This document shows positions 12,301-22,533 of a stretch of DNA of 64,000 bases, piece after piece. Origin of the DNA: Camarhynchus parvulus (lineage: Eukaryota > Chordata > Aves > Passeriformes > Thraupidae); assembly GCF_901933205.1 (NCBI RefSeq), contig NC_044585.1, positions 2,542,001-2,606,000 of the forward strand, in the 5' to 3' direction. The notes below the pieces were generated by a model. The model was not told the origin of the DNA. It made no database searches and worked only from the letters and a program-made list of their open reading frames with translations. Both the position numbers and the translations under genes were made by a program. The stretch's first letter is position 1, and the number at the start of each line of letters is the position of its first letter.

Positions 12301-15300
12301 TTTATTTTAACATTTAAAACTTTGCGTGTCGGGACCCAGGACGTTCCTCTGGCTGCCCTGGGTGGTTTGAGACCCTGGCAGGGGGCTCAGGGACCTTGGC
12401 ACAGAGTCAGAAACACCTGTGCCTTCGATTTTAGCCCATGGAAACAATTACCAACTTTGTGTGAAGATCTACAAGCCACAAGAGTTTGAGTAGAATGATT
12501 GTTAATTTGTCACATGGTGAAAAATTAAAATTTTGGGGTTTTTAGCATGGGGGTTCAATAGGCAAGATGGAGGAATCTGGGTGTGTCCTGTCCTTCTTCT
12601 TCTTCTCCTTCTTCTTGTCCTCCATCTTCTGCTGGGATGGTGACACTTCTGGATTGGTTTAGAGTAGAGACAGACTGTCTAACATAGATGATAGGTATTG
12701 GGAAATTATTGTAAATAAAGTACACGTAGTTCTTAGTATAAAAAGCTAACACCACCCCAAGGGTGATCAGTGTGCCACAACCCAACCTGCTGGACAGATC
12801 TCAGCAGGTCAGAGAGAGAATGGAACAGATAAGAGAAAATAAATAACCTTGAAAGCCAGAGCTGAGGAATCTCAACTTCTTCGGTCATGGGGCTGGGAAA
12901 AGAGACTTTCTAACGCCTCAGGGGTCATTTCAACCACAGAAACCCAAGATTTGCTGTGTTGTGAATTGATTCAAGACTCAAATTATGGTCCACACTCCAT
13001 GAGTGTGCATTTCTGGGTGCTGCAGGTCAGCAGTGCAGTGTCCCTGGCTGGGTTGTGCCCAGGACCTTGCTTGGCCTATGTTCATGCTCTGTACAGATGC
13101 TTCTTGTGGTATTAAACCTGGCTCGTTCCAGTTTGAGCAGCTTTGGCATGGTGTCAGGGACCCAGAAAGATTTGAGCTGTTCTTTCTTTCATGGCTGTGT
13201 AGGAGAAACTGCCAGGAGGATTCCACTTGCACCTGCATCAGAGAAGATGCTGTGTAGGCAGGCTGGCAGCTCCCATGCAGCTGCTGCTGCTGGGAAATGC
13301 ACCAGGTCAGAGCACTTCATTTCTTCTCAGGAGTTTGCAAAGGCAGTGACAGTGACCAGAAAGATTCTGCAGTCCCAGGCAAACACATCTGTTTGCATTT
13401 CTGGTTGAAGATGGATGCTCATTTCAGTCCAGGACAGTGTGGATTTGTTAATTGACACAAACCCCAGCCATAGCTGTGGAGTCAGAGGGGAATTTCTGCT
13501 TTGGTCATTGTAGCAGTTAATATTGACTGAGATAATCATCTCCCATTTGAAATATCCACAATATTTGAGGCTTTCTCGTGGATATTTTAGTTTTGCTTCT
13601 ATTTAATACTTGACTGATAGCAAAAGGCTTCTAGTTACAATATTATATCTAGTTACAAGTTATATCTAGTTACAAGACTTCCACCCACAATATTTGAGGC
13701 TTTCTCATGGATATCTAAGTATTAGTTTTGCTTCTGTTGAATACTTGAGTGATAGCAAAAGGCTTCTAGTTCAGGCATTCAGTGATGGGGTGATCTTTGG
13801 GCACTGCCACTGTCACTGAGCAGCTTTGCCTCCTGACACCAGTGAGCTGCTCAGCAGAAGTGCTCCCAGTAGCATGGCAGGGAGTGGGAAGGTGATGTAG
13901 AAGCTGAACAGCTGGTCAAAGCAGAAAAAGAAGAGAAATGTTTCATGAGCAGTGATTGTAGTGAAAATGGCTCTGAAGCAGGTGCTGGGGTGAGTGAGTG
14001 AGTCATGGTTACTGGTGGCTGAAACAGGTTTTGAAGCCTGACCTGCATATACCTGACAGCTCTGGATGAATCTGCATGAATCTCTAGTATTGTCTGCCAA
14101 AACATTTTGTTCAGGTTCTAGGTAGATTAGAAATTAGAAGTGTTGTCTTTTACATCTCTTAATCTTATAAAATGCTAAACTGCTGCTGTCTGCTGGGTAG
14201 AACTCCCTGGTCATCAGAGCCCTTGCAGCTGTTGACAGCAGGAGTGAAGGGCAGTAGCAGATATGTGCTTATTAATCACTCATTTAAGAGCATCAAAATC
14301 CATTTAGATGTGGTATCAAAATCCATTTAGATGTGGTGATAGGTAGTTCAGGGTGTATTTTCTCTTTAGAAAAGAATCTTGGTGTTGCACTGAAGGATGC
14401 TTTTCAGCAGAAGGACCAGATATGAAGTCAGTACCTTGTGGCTATTTATTTTTATGCCATATGACAGAACAGTCTGGCCTTTTTTATCACAGTACTCATT
14501 AGATTCTCCAGTGGGTTTATTTGTTTGGTTGGGGTTTTTTGCTTCTTACAGTCTTTTCAAACAATACAAAAAATTACTGATATGAGGTTTTATTCCACAA
14601 TCACCTGGTGTTTTGATTTTCAACATTTGAGTCAGAACTGAGAGCCCTTCCCAGCCTTATCTCCTGAGTGCTGTTTTGTGCCTGAGACTCAGCAAACTGG
14701 AGATGGAGCTCACAGCTGGGTTTATCTTCCAGGACAGTGTGCTCTGAGCACCAAGCTTTGGTTTAGTGGATGTAAATGCAAACTTTCATCATGCAAGCCT
14801 AAGTACCTTATGGGCAAGACTTCAGAAAATGAGAGTGTGTGTCATGATCAGGTCACTGTAGAGGCACAGAGCAGATTCATGCTCATGGGCTGTAGTAGCT
14901 GTCCATGGACATGATTTTATGTGCAGAAATTCACATCCCTCAGTGAAAAAAGATGTACTTGGGTTTCCTTGTGTCTGCTGAAGATGCAGGGTGTACAAAT
15001 GAGCAGTAACCATGGCCTTACTCTGGAGCTGAATGAATTCAATGGACTTAAAACACTGGAGGAGGTTTTTTTTTGTCTTTTGGGTTCATAGCTATTTTTG
15101 TAGTGTGTTTGTTTGTTTTTCTTTATTTTTTAAGCCTTCTTTTTACTCAGAGTCAGCTGCAAAGAGCATTCCCTAGGAGTTGAAATTTCATTAAATGGTT
15201 ACAATCTTAATCTTTATCCTAAAAACAATGTAGAAACCTAAATCTGAATAATCTTTAAACCTGTTCTGAAATGATGTAGCAAATGAACTGCTGTCAAAGA

Positions 15301-18300
15301 AAACCAAGTCAGTAAGTTCAGAACTGCACACTTCTGAATGCATGTTTTTGAAAATGTCACAATTTTGGTTACTGTTAGGCATTGGCCTTACTGTTCTGAA
15401 ATGAAGGTGGCAGAGAGCAAACCTGGAAAGGAGGAAATCTGTTTGCCTGTGCAAGTATTTGGATGAGGAGGAGTAGTGCAAAAATTTCAATTCATCCAGT
15501 GCTTATGTGCACAGTAAATGCTGCATATCCTTTTCTTCACTTTTCTGCAGCATTTGTAAATTAATGTAAATAATATCCTTGGTGCTGAATTACACATAGC
15601 AACTTAAATCTGGCAGAAAACCTAATGAGATATTTCTCCTTCCTTCCTTCCCAAAACACAAGGATTTAAGTGTTCAGAATTCCTTTTTGTAACCAACTTG
15701 GGACACTTAACAGGGGCCTGATTTTCAGGAAGAGATGAACCACTCCAAGTGGTGTTAGTCTGACTTGATGAGAAATGGGTGCAGTATCCACATGGGTAAG
15801 TTCTAAATCACTTGCTGTCTGATAGCACATTAAATAGACTTGTGAAGGATCAGGGAATGCTCTTTGCAGTGTCCATCCTTCTTTCCACACATGCAGGAGG
15901 CAAACTGTGCCTTTCAACCTCAGAAAGGCTTTTCCAGCTGTTGAGGAGAGATGTGCTGGTAAAGAATCCACCTCCTTTGGAAAACAGAAGCCCAGGCTCT
16001 GTGGTTGTTGATTATGGAGAAAAGGAAGATATTTAATTTCAGCCTCACTTGTTCCATGTATTAACTTTGTGTGAGAGGTTGCAGAGGTACTGGGGTGATT
16101 GAAGATTGAAAAAAAATCACAGTATGTCAGGCTGCAGTTGGTTTTGAACTATTCTGTAATGGGTGATAAACTGGTATCTTCACAAGGAGTAGCTTTGCAC
16201 TAAGCTGGGGATTGTTTGTGCCTTTTTGGGGGGGAATTTGACCTTTTGCATGGCTGCAGTGTGAGGTACCAAGCACAGCAGTTCCTGTTGCACTCAGTGT
16301 GTCCATGCAGCAGACAATGCAGTATTTTTCAGTGTGCTAAATATCATGTCCTCTGCATACAGCTGGGTTATTAGATGGATATTTAACGAGAGAGTGAAGG
16401 GCAACACCAATTTGCAGTGCCTGTGATGTGCCTGAGACTTGTGGATTTACTGGAACCTTCCCTTAAAAATGGTTTAGACTGAGGGAAGGAGTTGTTAATT
16501 CAAAGATGTTCATCAGTGATTTACAGAATGGACACATGGGTTAATGAGCCACAGTCTATGGCCTCTGCAGGCTAATTCCATTTATCTTTGTATGTCCTTA
16601 TTTATAGCCTCAAGTCTAAGAACTCTCTGCATGTTCCTTACACAAATGTGATCACTCAGTATCTGCATTACTGTCCCATGCCTCTGCCATTGCACAGGTT
16701 TTCTTGTTTGGTTTTAAGTGATTAAGGGGAAAAATGTGAATTAGAACAAATGTGAGCAGTTGCTCAAATTTTAGTGTTCATCTGGCTCTGGCACTGTAGA
16801 GTGTACAGAATAAACTTGGTTGTTTGGTGCTGTTCTGGAATGCTCTTACTTGCCTTTTTGTCCTTTAGGCACACCTCATCATTCCCCAAAGGTCAGAAAG
16901 GTACTTCTTTTTTTTCACCCAGCTGTTCAGTTTGGAGTTTCTATCTCTACCCAGATTTTCAGAACTCAATATTTAAGATGCTGGTGATTTGGCTTACCTA
17001 ATTTTTTTTCTTCCTAAAGAAAACCAGTTGGGAAGCTGCAGCTGAGTCTGACAGACCTTTGAAGACTGTAATTAAAATGTCTAAATAAGGAGGGGTTTTT
17101 GACTCTTAATTATCAAATGGGAAATGTCTTTTCTTCCTGCTCTTCTTTAGTTCTAATAAAGTACAGGTTTTTCACATTGCATTTCTGACATTTTAATTGC
17201 AACATGATGGTTTGGGCAGTGAAAAATAATTATTATGCTGTTAATTCAAGTTATGTGCAGCTTTAATGGTCATTTCTACTGAAGCTGATAAGATTTACTG
17301 CCCTGAGAGCTTCAAGAGTGATCCAGGTGGGAGTGTCCTTGTGGGGGAGAAAGGAAACTAATGCTTTCATTTCTTGTAGGCCTGAGGAACACTTCTCTCC
17401 ACAGGTCAAGCCTTTTAGTTAGGTTCCCCTGCTCTGCTCCCCTTTGTTGTTATTGATGGTGTCTTTTCCCACCCTGCAGGTCAGCCAGAGCAACATCACC
17501 ATGATGTCATCCCCATCTCCTGTGCAGCAGGCTCAGACTCCCCAGTCCATGCCTCCACCACCACAGCCCCAGCCTTCCCCTCAGCCAGGCCAGCCAACTT
17601 CTCAGCCAAACTCAAATGTCAGGTGAGCCCCACTGCAACTTCTGAGCACTTCTGGTAATGCCACAGGTGGAGGTTTTCAGAAACATTCAATAACCTTACT
17701 CTGCTTCCACTGAAGAGGATGAATGTTAATGCCAGCTCCACTGGGAGCACAGGTGAGACTGTGCTGAGTCCCCTCTGAAAAGTCACATTTCACATAAAGA
17801 ATCTGTGTATGAAATCTCACCAGGGCAGAACTATAGACTGCCATAATGATGCTTACTAAAATCTTATCTGCTTACAGGCTGAGGGTCCTTCCTTATCAGG
17901 TTCTGGCAGGGTTTTTTTTAATTATTTTTATTTTTAATATTAATATTATTTGTTTTTATTTTTTATTATTTTATGTTTATTTTCCAGCTCTGGCCCTGCT
18001 CCATCACCCAGCAGTTTTCTCCCCAGTCCCTCTCCACAGCCATCACAGAGCCCAGCAGCTGCACGAACTCCTCAGAACTTCAGTGTCCCATCCCCAGGTC
18101 CTCTCAACACTCCAGGTAAATGATCTGAGAGCTGTGCTGCACACCAGGGGTTGGGCTGTGTTTTGGGAACTGTGATCATTCCTGTTCTTTCTGGCACAGT
18201 GTGAACTTCCAAGAGCTCTAGGTAGCAGCTGGCATTGCAGGTAGTGAACAGGTCACCCACACCACATAACACAACTGCTTGGATTCCCAAATCAAAATCA

Positions 18301-21125
18301 ACTGAAACCTCTTTTCTCATCACTGAACTATCTAATGGGTTTTTCTTACTTCCCCAGTCTTTGAAAAGAAGAATGATAATGTAATGGAGCAAGTTTATAG
18401 AGGCATAATGATTCCTTAGTTCCAGCAGGAGGGAACCCTTAGTGGCACTGTGCAGGTGTAAAGGACATAACCACTTCATCCCAGGCAGCAGTTAATGCCA
18501 GGCAGGAGGCTGCTTTGCTCCAGAACACCTTCCCAGGTGTACTCTGGCACTTGGCACTTCCCTCCCAGCCAGAATAAGCAGTTTGTCACCTCTGTTCATA
18601 GTATCACAGACTGGCTCCTTCTCCTACCACTGTTGTGTGCTTTGCAGATAGGAGAGGACCCACTTAACAAAAACTGCTGTGAATTCATTTTGTTTATTTT
18701 GTGTTTAAAGCATTAGAGTGAAGGCAAAATAAAGACCTAGAAAATGGGTATGTGGAACTTTGGAACTTTGCACGAAAGCATGTATTAAGTGGGAATTGCT
18801 GTTCTGCCCATAGAACATGTTATTTCCATACAAAAACTAGAGGGTTGGGCAAGCACTTAAACTATGGAGGGCATCCAGTTGTGGAGTTGGATATTTGACA
18901 TGAGCTACCCTTTGAGAGTGCCACATTTCAGATCAAGATTAATTAAGAATAATGCTCTGCAGTATCTTTTATCATCCTGTGACATGCAGTCTTCCTTTTT
19001 GCCAGGAAATCCAAATTCTGTCATGAGTCCAGCCAGTTCTGGTCAGTCAGAGGAGCAACAGTACCTGGAAAAACTCAAACAACTTTCAAAATACATTGAG
19101 CCACTCCGGAGGATGATCAATAAAATAGATAAAAATGAAGGTGAGGTTTCCTGAATTTGGCCATGCATTTACCTGTGACAGCTCTCTTATCTGCTGGAAG
19201 AAGCAATACTTTGTCTTTTGTGGAGACTTCTTTTCCAGGGATTAAAAATGTCAGAGCTGTTCTTTCTTGCTTCTAACTAAAGACTTTAGTGTGAGGAATG
19301 GGCAAAACTCTTATCCTTAAATTCTCATCAGTTTTTTTTTACTTCTGATGGTTTTGAAACATGTAGAGTTCATGCTTTGGATATCCTTAGGATTAGATGA
19401 AAGATCTTTAATCCTCACTACTTTCTTTAGTATTGGCTCATGTTTTCATTTTGACTGTATCTCTGTCTGCAAGAATGGAAGCTTTTCTTGTAGTCAGTGT
19501 TTGTTTCTCACACTGTTTCAGACAGGAAGAAGGACCTGAGTAAAATGAAGAGTCTCTTGGATATCCTGACAGACCCTTCTAAGCGGTAACTTTTCCTGTC
19601 TCTGGGGCTGTCTCCAGCTGAGGTGCCTGTTTGGTGGTGTTTTGGTGGCTAATGTGGATGAAATTTCTCCCACAGGTGCCCCCTGAAGACGCTGCAGAAA
19701 TGTGAAATTGCTCTGGAGAAGCTGAAAAATGATATGGCTGTGGTATGTAATGCTTTGTGCCAGCAGAGATAAGCAACTCATTCCAAAAGGTCTTAAGACT
19801 TGACAGGATCATTTTTACCGTTTTTATTACTCATGGTGTTAAAACTTCAAGTGAGGTTGGACAAAATAAGAAAAAAGTGGGCAAGCATTTACTTCATGTA
19901 AGTCACCTGTGTGTATCTTTTAACTGAATTTCAATTTTTTGTGCTTTGTGCCAAGACTTGAATTTGGACTGTGGCTAATTTCAGGACAGCCTTCCTAAAC
20001 TAAAACTGAGGGGTTTTTTTTGGTTTTTTTTGCTTTACTTCCTCTCTTAATGTTACTATGTACAGTTTTGAGAATCATTTGCATGGGAAGTTTACTGCTG
20101 TAAAATTTTTCAGACTCAACAGTAAATATTTCTATTTTTGGTGATGATTAAAACTTCTGTTGTGTTTCAGCCAACTCCACCACCTCCCCCAGTGCCCCCC
20201 ACCAAGCAGCAGTACCTGTGCCAGCCCCTCCTGGATGCTGTTCTGGCCAACATCCGTTCCCCAGTGTTCAACCACTCCCTGTACCGCACCTTCATGCCGG
20301 CCATGACGGCCATCCACGGGCAGCCCATCACGTACGTACCCAGCTGCTCCGAGTGTCAGGAGAAATCCCTCTGCAGGAATCATTCAAACAACAGATGGGT
20401 TTATGGATTCCTTTTTTGGAATGTTTAATGAGTCCTTTTGTGGGCTGTGTTGTTGTACACAGGGCCCCTGTTGCTTCCCCTCGGAAGCGGAAATATGAAG
20501 AGGATGAAAGACAGACCATCCCAAATGTCCTACAAGGAGAAGTTGCAAGATTAAATCCTAAATTCCTGGTGAACCTGGACCCTTCACACTGCAGTAATAA
20601 TGGCACAGTTCATCTCATATGCAAGCTAGGTAAGAAGAAAGCTGATTCCTTTCCAGTCTGGTTCCTCCTTGGCGTTCACAGGCTAGAAATCAAGCTCAGT
20701 TATGCACTACAAGCCTCCTGTCTGGCAAGAAATTCTGCTCTGATGGAAGTGTGTTTGCCTTTCAGATGACAAGAATCTTCCAAATGTCCCACCACTCCAG
20801 CTCAGTGTTCCAGCAGACTATCCAGATCAGAGCCCTCTGTGGATAAAGAACCCCAGGCAGTATGGTATGACATTTGTTGGGCACGTGTATGTGCCAGTAG
20901 TGGGGAAGTGTGAACACTTCTTTTATTTTAGTGTTTTACTGTGATTTTTATAACAACCTCCTTTATCTGTTACCTCCTTTTCCTCCAGCAGCCAATCCCT
21001 TTTTGCAGTCAGTGTACAGATACATGACTTCCAAACTCTTGCAGCTGCCAGACAAGCATTCAGTCACAGCTCTCCTGAACACCTGGGCACAGAGCATCCG
21101 TCAGGCCTGTCTCTCTGCTGCATAA
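224..21125 (+). CDS. MED15: Mediator complex subunit 15 (partial at 5' end, 17 coding exons)
   Basis: MED15 (ARC105/PCQAP) is a tail-module subunit of nuclear Mediator. From family knowledge, its N-terminal KIX domain binds activators such as SREBP and SMAD factors and its C-terminus joins the complex. Exons: 224-311, 1478-1529, 1973-2002, 3184-3399, 3977-4236, 5592-5966, 7016-7117, 11966-12085, 17480-17622, 17988-18115, 19006-19140, 19522-19585, 19676-19742, 20171-20331, 20463-20629, 20766-20864, 20989-21125. They join into 780 residues in one frame with every phase matching. Order: rest of KIX (residues 1-46), Gly/Met-rich linker, two glutamine-rich blocks (about 129-340), Ala/Gln exon, Pro-rich region (375-505), then a conserved C-terminal region (506-780). 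The human protein has about 24 residues before the equivalent of residue 1, so the full protein would be near 804 residues, close to the human 788. No frameshift or stop is seen. Confidence 0.96.
1478..1529 (+). CDS. MED15: MED15 in-window exon 2 (end of KIX domain)
   Basis: Encodes EEYLSLVARLIIHFRDI plus the first base of the next His codon, the last helix of the KIX fold. Acceptor TTTAG, donor GTAAGT. Confidence 0.95.
1973..2002 (+). CDS. MED15: MED15 in-window exon 3 (30-nt microexon)
   Basis: A 30-base exon encoding HNKKSQASVS across split codons, matching human HNKKSQASVSDP. Acceptor TTTGCAG, donor GTAAGAG. It is too short to show as an open frame and is supported by phase on both sides and by homology. 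Confidence 0.93.
3184..3399 (+). CDS. MED15: MED15 in-window exon 4 (Gly/Met/Pro linker)
   Basis: Encodes residues 57-129, beginning DPMNALQNLTGGPAAGAPGM as in human. Low-complexity Gly, Met, Gln and Pro content. Acceptor TTTGCAG, donor A|GTAAGT. Confidence 0.95.
3632..3695 (+). repeat. 32-bp tandem duplication in MED15 intron
   Basis: Two adjacent 32-base copies (3632-3663 and 3664-3695) differing by one base, starting TTCTTTCATCATGTCAGC. A partial third match, TTTCAGAACATTG, follows. Confidence 0.85.
3977..4236 (+). CDS. MED15: MED15 in-window exon 5 (first glutamine-rich block)
   Basis: Encodes residues 129-215: TQLQLQQIAQ, then Gln runs of up to 9 interrupted by FQ, AAAAA and HMLKLQM. 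Codons are mainly CAG with some CAA. Acceptor TCTTCAG, donor CAG|GTGATG. Read-through into the intron would add about 22 codons before a stop at 4300. An LTR starts less than 100 bp after the donor. Confidence 0.94.
4330..4845 (-). mobile_element. ERV LTR fragment in MED15 intron (antisense)
   Basis: By eye this aligns, in reverse orientation, with the LTR starting near 63411. Shared stretches include AGAGTCAG.A...CCTGACACCC, GGCTCAGCCCTCCTGC, ATCCAGGTAG.AAT.CTTGGCTCC, GGGATGCTG and ATGCAGGGACA-like sequence. It is diverged with indels and has no coding content. It starts about 95 bases after the exon 5 donor. Confidence 0.75.
5168..5220. repeat. (TA/TG/CA)n microsatellite in MED15 intron
   Basis: AT-alternating sequence with ATATGTGTATATATACAC and ACATGTATATATATACATG; several self-complementary stretches. 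Simple-sequence DNA. Confidence 0.85.
5592..5966 (+). CDS. MED15: MED15 in-window exon 6 (second glutamine-rich block)
   Basis: The largest coding exon, 125 codons (residues 216-340). It includes LQRIAQMQQLQAAQVMQAQ, an 18-residue Gln run with CAA interruptions, then SQLPPQSQPQPQPMVSQPQ and LTPQQLKAMQ. Acceptor TTTTCAG, donor CAG|GTAAGG. The flanking blocks match human; the Gln tract lengths do not. Confidence 0.95.
7016..7117 (+). CDS. MED15: MED15 in-window exon 7 (Gln/Ala-rich)
   Basis: 34 codons, residues 341-374, beginning VRAQLVQQ (human equivalent VRAPMVVQQ) and ending QAAQMGASGQ. The acceptor CCCCCAG is followed at once by GTAAGAG, so the exon opens with a good 5' splice-site sequence. 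The true donor at its end is CAG|GTAAGG. Phase 0 on both sides, so skipping would keep frame. Confidence 0.92.
9331..9419. repeat. Inverted and direct repeat cluster in MED15 intron 7
   Basis: Two perfect 22-base arms at 9347-9368 and 9375-9396 with a 6-base loop, core GTTAAATATGAGTA. Further direct copies of the same unit flank the hairpin on both sides (9332-9348 and 9397-9413). Able to form a strong cruciform or RNA hairpin. Confidence 0.85.
10489..10522. repeat. (TG)n microsatellite
   Basis: TGTGTGTGCACGTGTGCATG followed by TGTGTGTGTGG, interrupted TG dinucleotide repeat in MED15 intron 7. Confidence 0.8.
11966..12085 (+). CDS. MED15: MED15 in-window exon 8 (alternative-type exon, MIT...PMPQ)
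   Basis: 40 codons, phase 0 on both sides, residues 375-414, starting MITAPLARGGMQIRPRFPPA and ending GGQPMPQ. It matches the segment in the longer human isoform that starts MITEALAQGGMHIRARFPPT, a region I recall as absent from some human isoforms. Acceptor CTCAAAG, donor CAG|GTATTT. It lies between two long introns. Confidence 0.92.
12327..12949 (+). mobile_element. Solo ERV LTR in MED15 intron 8
   Basis: A 623-base LTR-like element starting TGTCGGGACCCAGG. It has a TATA box (TATAAAAA, 12737-12744) and AATAAA at 12838-12843 about 95 bases later, the spacing expected of U3-R-U5. It is flanked by a 6-base target-site duplication, TTTGCG at 12321-12326 and TTTGCT at 12950-12955. I recognise the sequence as a common songbird LTR with a TTCTTC-rich stretch. 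No internal retroviral genes are present, so it is a solo LTR. Confidence 0.85.
13556..13771 (+). repeat. Direct duplication of an 81-bp segment in MED15 intron 8
   Basis: Copies at 13556-13636 and 13685-13771 start CCACAATATTTGAGGCTTTC and end GGCTTCTAGTT. The second has a 6-base insertion and a few changes. The spacer holds a 17-base tandem repeat (TTATATCTAGTTACAAG). Confidence 0.88.
17480..17622 (+). CDS. MED15: MED15 in-window exon 9 (Pro/Gln-rich)
   Basis: Encodes residues 415-462: VSQSNITMMSSPSPVQQAQ and a Pro/Gln segment ending QPNSNV. Human equivalent VSQSSLPMLSSPSPGQQ. Acceptor CCTGCAG, donor AG|GTGAGC. Confidence 0.95.
17988..18115 (+). CDS. MED15: MED15 in-window exon 10 (Ser/Pro-rich)
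   Basis: Encodes residues 462-505, SGPAPSPSSFLPSPSPQPSQ then ARTPQNFSVPSPGPLNTP, near-identical to human. Acceptor TTTCCAG, donor G|GTAAAT. Confidence 0.96.
19006..19140 (+). CDS. MED15: MED15 in-window exon 11 (start of C-terminal conserved region)
   Basis: Encodes residues 505-550: GNPNSVMSPASSGQSEEQQ, then the strongly conserved block YLEKLKQLSKYIEPLRRMI and NKIDKNE. Acceptor TTGCCAG, donor G|GTGAGG. Confidence 0.97.
19522..19585 (+). CDS. MED15: MED15 in-window exon 12
   Basis: 64 bases encoding DRKKDLSKMKSLLDILTDPS plus KR, identical to the human block. Acceptor TTTCAG, donor CG|GTAACT. Part of the Mediator-binding C-terminal region. Confidence 0.97.
19676..19742 (+). CDS. MED15: MED15 in-window exon 13
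   Basis: 67 bases encoding CPLKTLQKCEIALEKLKNDM then AV after a split Arg codon, identical to human. Acceptor CCACAG, donor GTG|GTATGT. Confidence 0.97.
20171..20331 (+). CDS. MED15: MED15 in-window exon 14
   Basis: Encodes residues 594-647: PTPPPPPVPPTKQQYLCQPL, then LDAVLANIRSPVFNHSLYRT and FMPAMTAIHGQPIT. Acceptor TTTCAG, donor AC|GTACGT. Confidence 0.97.
20463..20629 (+). CDS. MED15: MED15 in-window exon 15
   Basis: Encodes residues 647-703: APVASPRKRKYEEDERQTIP, then NVLQGEVARLNPKFLVNLDP and SHCSNNGTVHLICKL. A basic KRK cluster sits near its start. Acceptor ACACAG, donor G|GTAAGA. Confidence 0.97.
20766..20864 (+). CDS. MED15: MED15 in-window exon 16
   Basis: Encodes residues 703-736: DDKNLPNVPPLQLSVPADYP then DQSPLWIKNPRQY. 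Acceptor TTTCAG, donor G|GTATGA. The human segment differs slightly near its end (IDRQWQY). Confidence 0.96.
20989..21125 (+). CDS. MED15: MED15 in-window exon 17 (terminal coding exon)
   Basis: Encodes ANPFLQSVYRYMTSKLLQLP, DKHSVTALLNTWAQSIRQAC, LSAA and stop TAA at 21123-21125, matching the human C-terminus. The acceptor is a tandem CAGCAG: the first AG starts the exon at 20989 (Tyr-Ala-Ala-Asn), the second at 20992 (Tyr-Ala-Asn). The first matches the human length. Confidence 0.97.
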
Positions 21126-21550
21126 CAGCTCCTGCAGCATGCAGCCAGGAAGGAACCCTCAACAGCTGGCCAGGATCTTCCACATGCCACTGCAAAACCA
21201 CAGCATGGGGAGGTTACTTCAGAAGAAAGAAGCCTTATGTTGTTTTGTTCCTAGGTTGGCAGGTTCAGTAGACAACCTGATGTTAGACTTAGCTTTCATG
21301 CTTTCTATCTTCTGCCTCTGTGGACTTCTGCCAGCATTTTCAGATATACAAAATGTGTATATATGGTTCTCAAGACTGTATTTAGGATGAGTTTTTTATT
21401 GTCTTCTTAGAGAAGAAATTATTTGTGGACTTCCATCAGGGAGTCTGGTATAAGAGGGGGTAGGGAAAAATGTCCTAATTTGCTTCAGAATTTGCTCAGT
21501 GCCAGTATTTCTTCCACACTGTATGTTTTGTGACCTGACACTGCCCCAGA

Positions 21551-21556
21551 AATAAA
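21551..21556 (+). terminator. MED15: Candidate proximal MED15 poly(A) signal
   Basis: AATAAA about 430 bases after the stop codon. Cleavage and use cannot be judged from sequence alone. Confidence 0.5.
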
Positions 21557-22527
21557 TGAGCTGCAACTCAAATGTGCTTGCAAACTTGCCAGTGGGTGCA
21601 AGAAATCTTTGTGACTATTAGCTTTGCCAGAGATGGGATAAATTACACCTTTTTAAGGCATCCCTCAAATATGTGAGATAAATCTGCGTAATTATACTTG
21701 GGGGTGGGAAGGTGAACCAAACAGAGCAAAAAAGGTTTCATTTTATAAAACCTTTTGTAGCTTATTTTAAATGCAACTTTGTATAAATGGTTTTTGGTTA
21801 GCATGGACCAGGTTTCTCACCCCAGCTGAGTAAGGTTGATGAGAAATAAGAGATCCTGATGTGCACACTGAGTTCCTCTGTACATTCACTAAATGTGTAC
21901 ATAAAGATGGGGGGGAACCAACAGTATAAAGGCCAAGTAACACAGATCACTCCAGCAGGTTTGTAGCTACATCTCTTATTTTCAGAGTCCTTCTGAGGCA
22001 CCTGGCTTCCAGTGGGAGTTAATGCAGTGCACTGAAAGTGTTTCTATACTACATCAGTTTGTTTAAACAAAAAAGGCAAAAAACAACCTCTCAGGAGTAG
22101 AACTGATGATTAATCCATTGTGCCTTCAACAGTGATGGGCACTCAGATCAGTCAGCAGCTTGCCTTAGTGTTGGCACTTTGGATGAAAACATTTACCACA
22201 AGTAACTCTAATTTACTGCATTTTTCATACTTCCCCATGTGTCTAAGTTGCTCCTTCTTGAGTTCCTGAGGTGCAGGAGAATTGCAGATATCAGATGTTC
22301 CAATTAGATCTTGCCCCATCTCTCTGTATGGTGCAGCAAACCTTAAAGAGTAGCTGGGCTCTCTTACAGTAGTGTCAAGAGATTGCTGTGACCTCTGTAA
22401 ATCCATGTGGTGTCATCAGTTTTAGGATGTTTTTAAATGTGGGTCCTTAGTAAGCACTGACTGAGGCAGCAGAATGCTGTCAGTATTTTGTACATGAGCT
22501 AATGCATTATCTGTTTGTTTCTACTGT

Positions 22528-22533
22528 AATAAA
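22528..22533 (+). terminator. MED15: Candidate distal MED15 poly(A) signal
   Basis: AATAAA on the plus strand. It is the left half of a perfect 12-base palindrome, so the minus strand carries the same hexamer next to it. TG-rich sequence follows at about 22549-22557. Confidence 0.6.

Larger units (their letters stand above)
12086..17479 (+). other. MED15: MED15 intron between in-window exons 8 and 9
   Basis: 5.4 kb of intron containing the solo LTR (12327-12949) and the duplicated segment (13556-13771). The rest shows T-rich tracts (for example 15068-15130) and no gene. Confidence 0.7.

Noticed and set aside
20218..20769. 183-codon plus-strand open frame
   Set aside because: It runs through a MED15 exon, an intron and part of another exon in mixed frames. 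The conserved MED15 frame and splice sites explain the region better.
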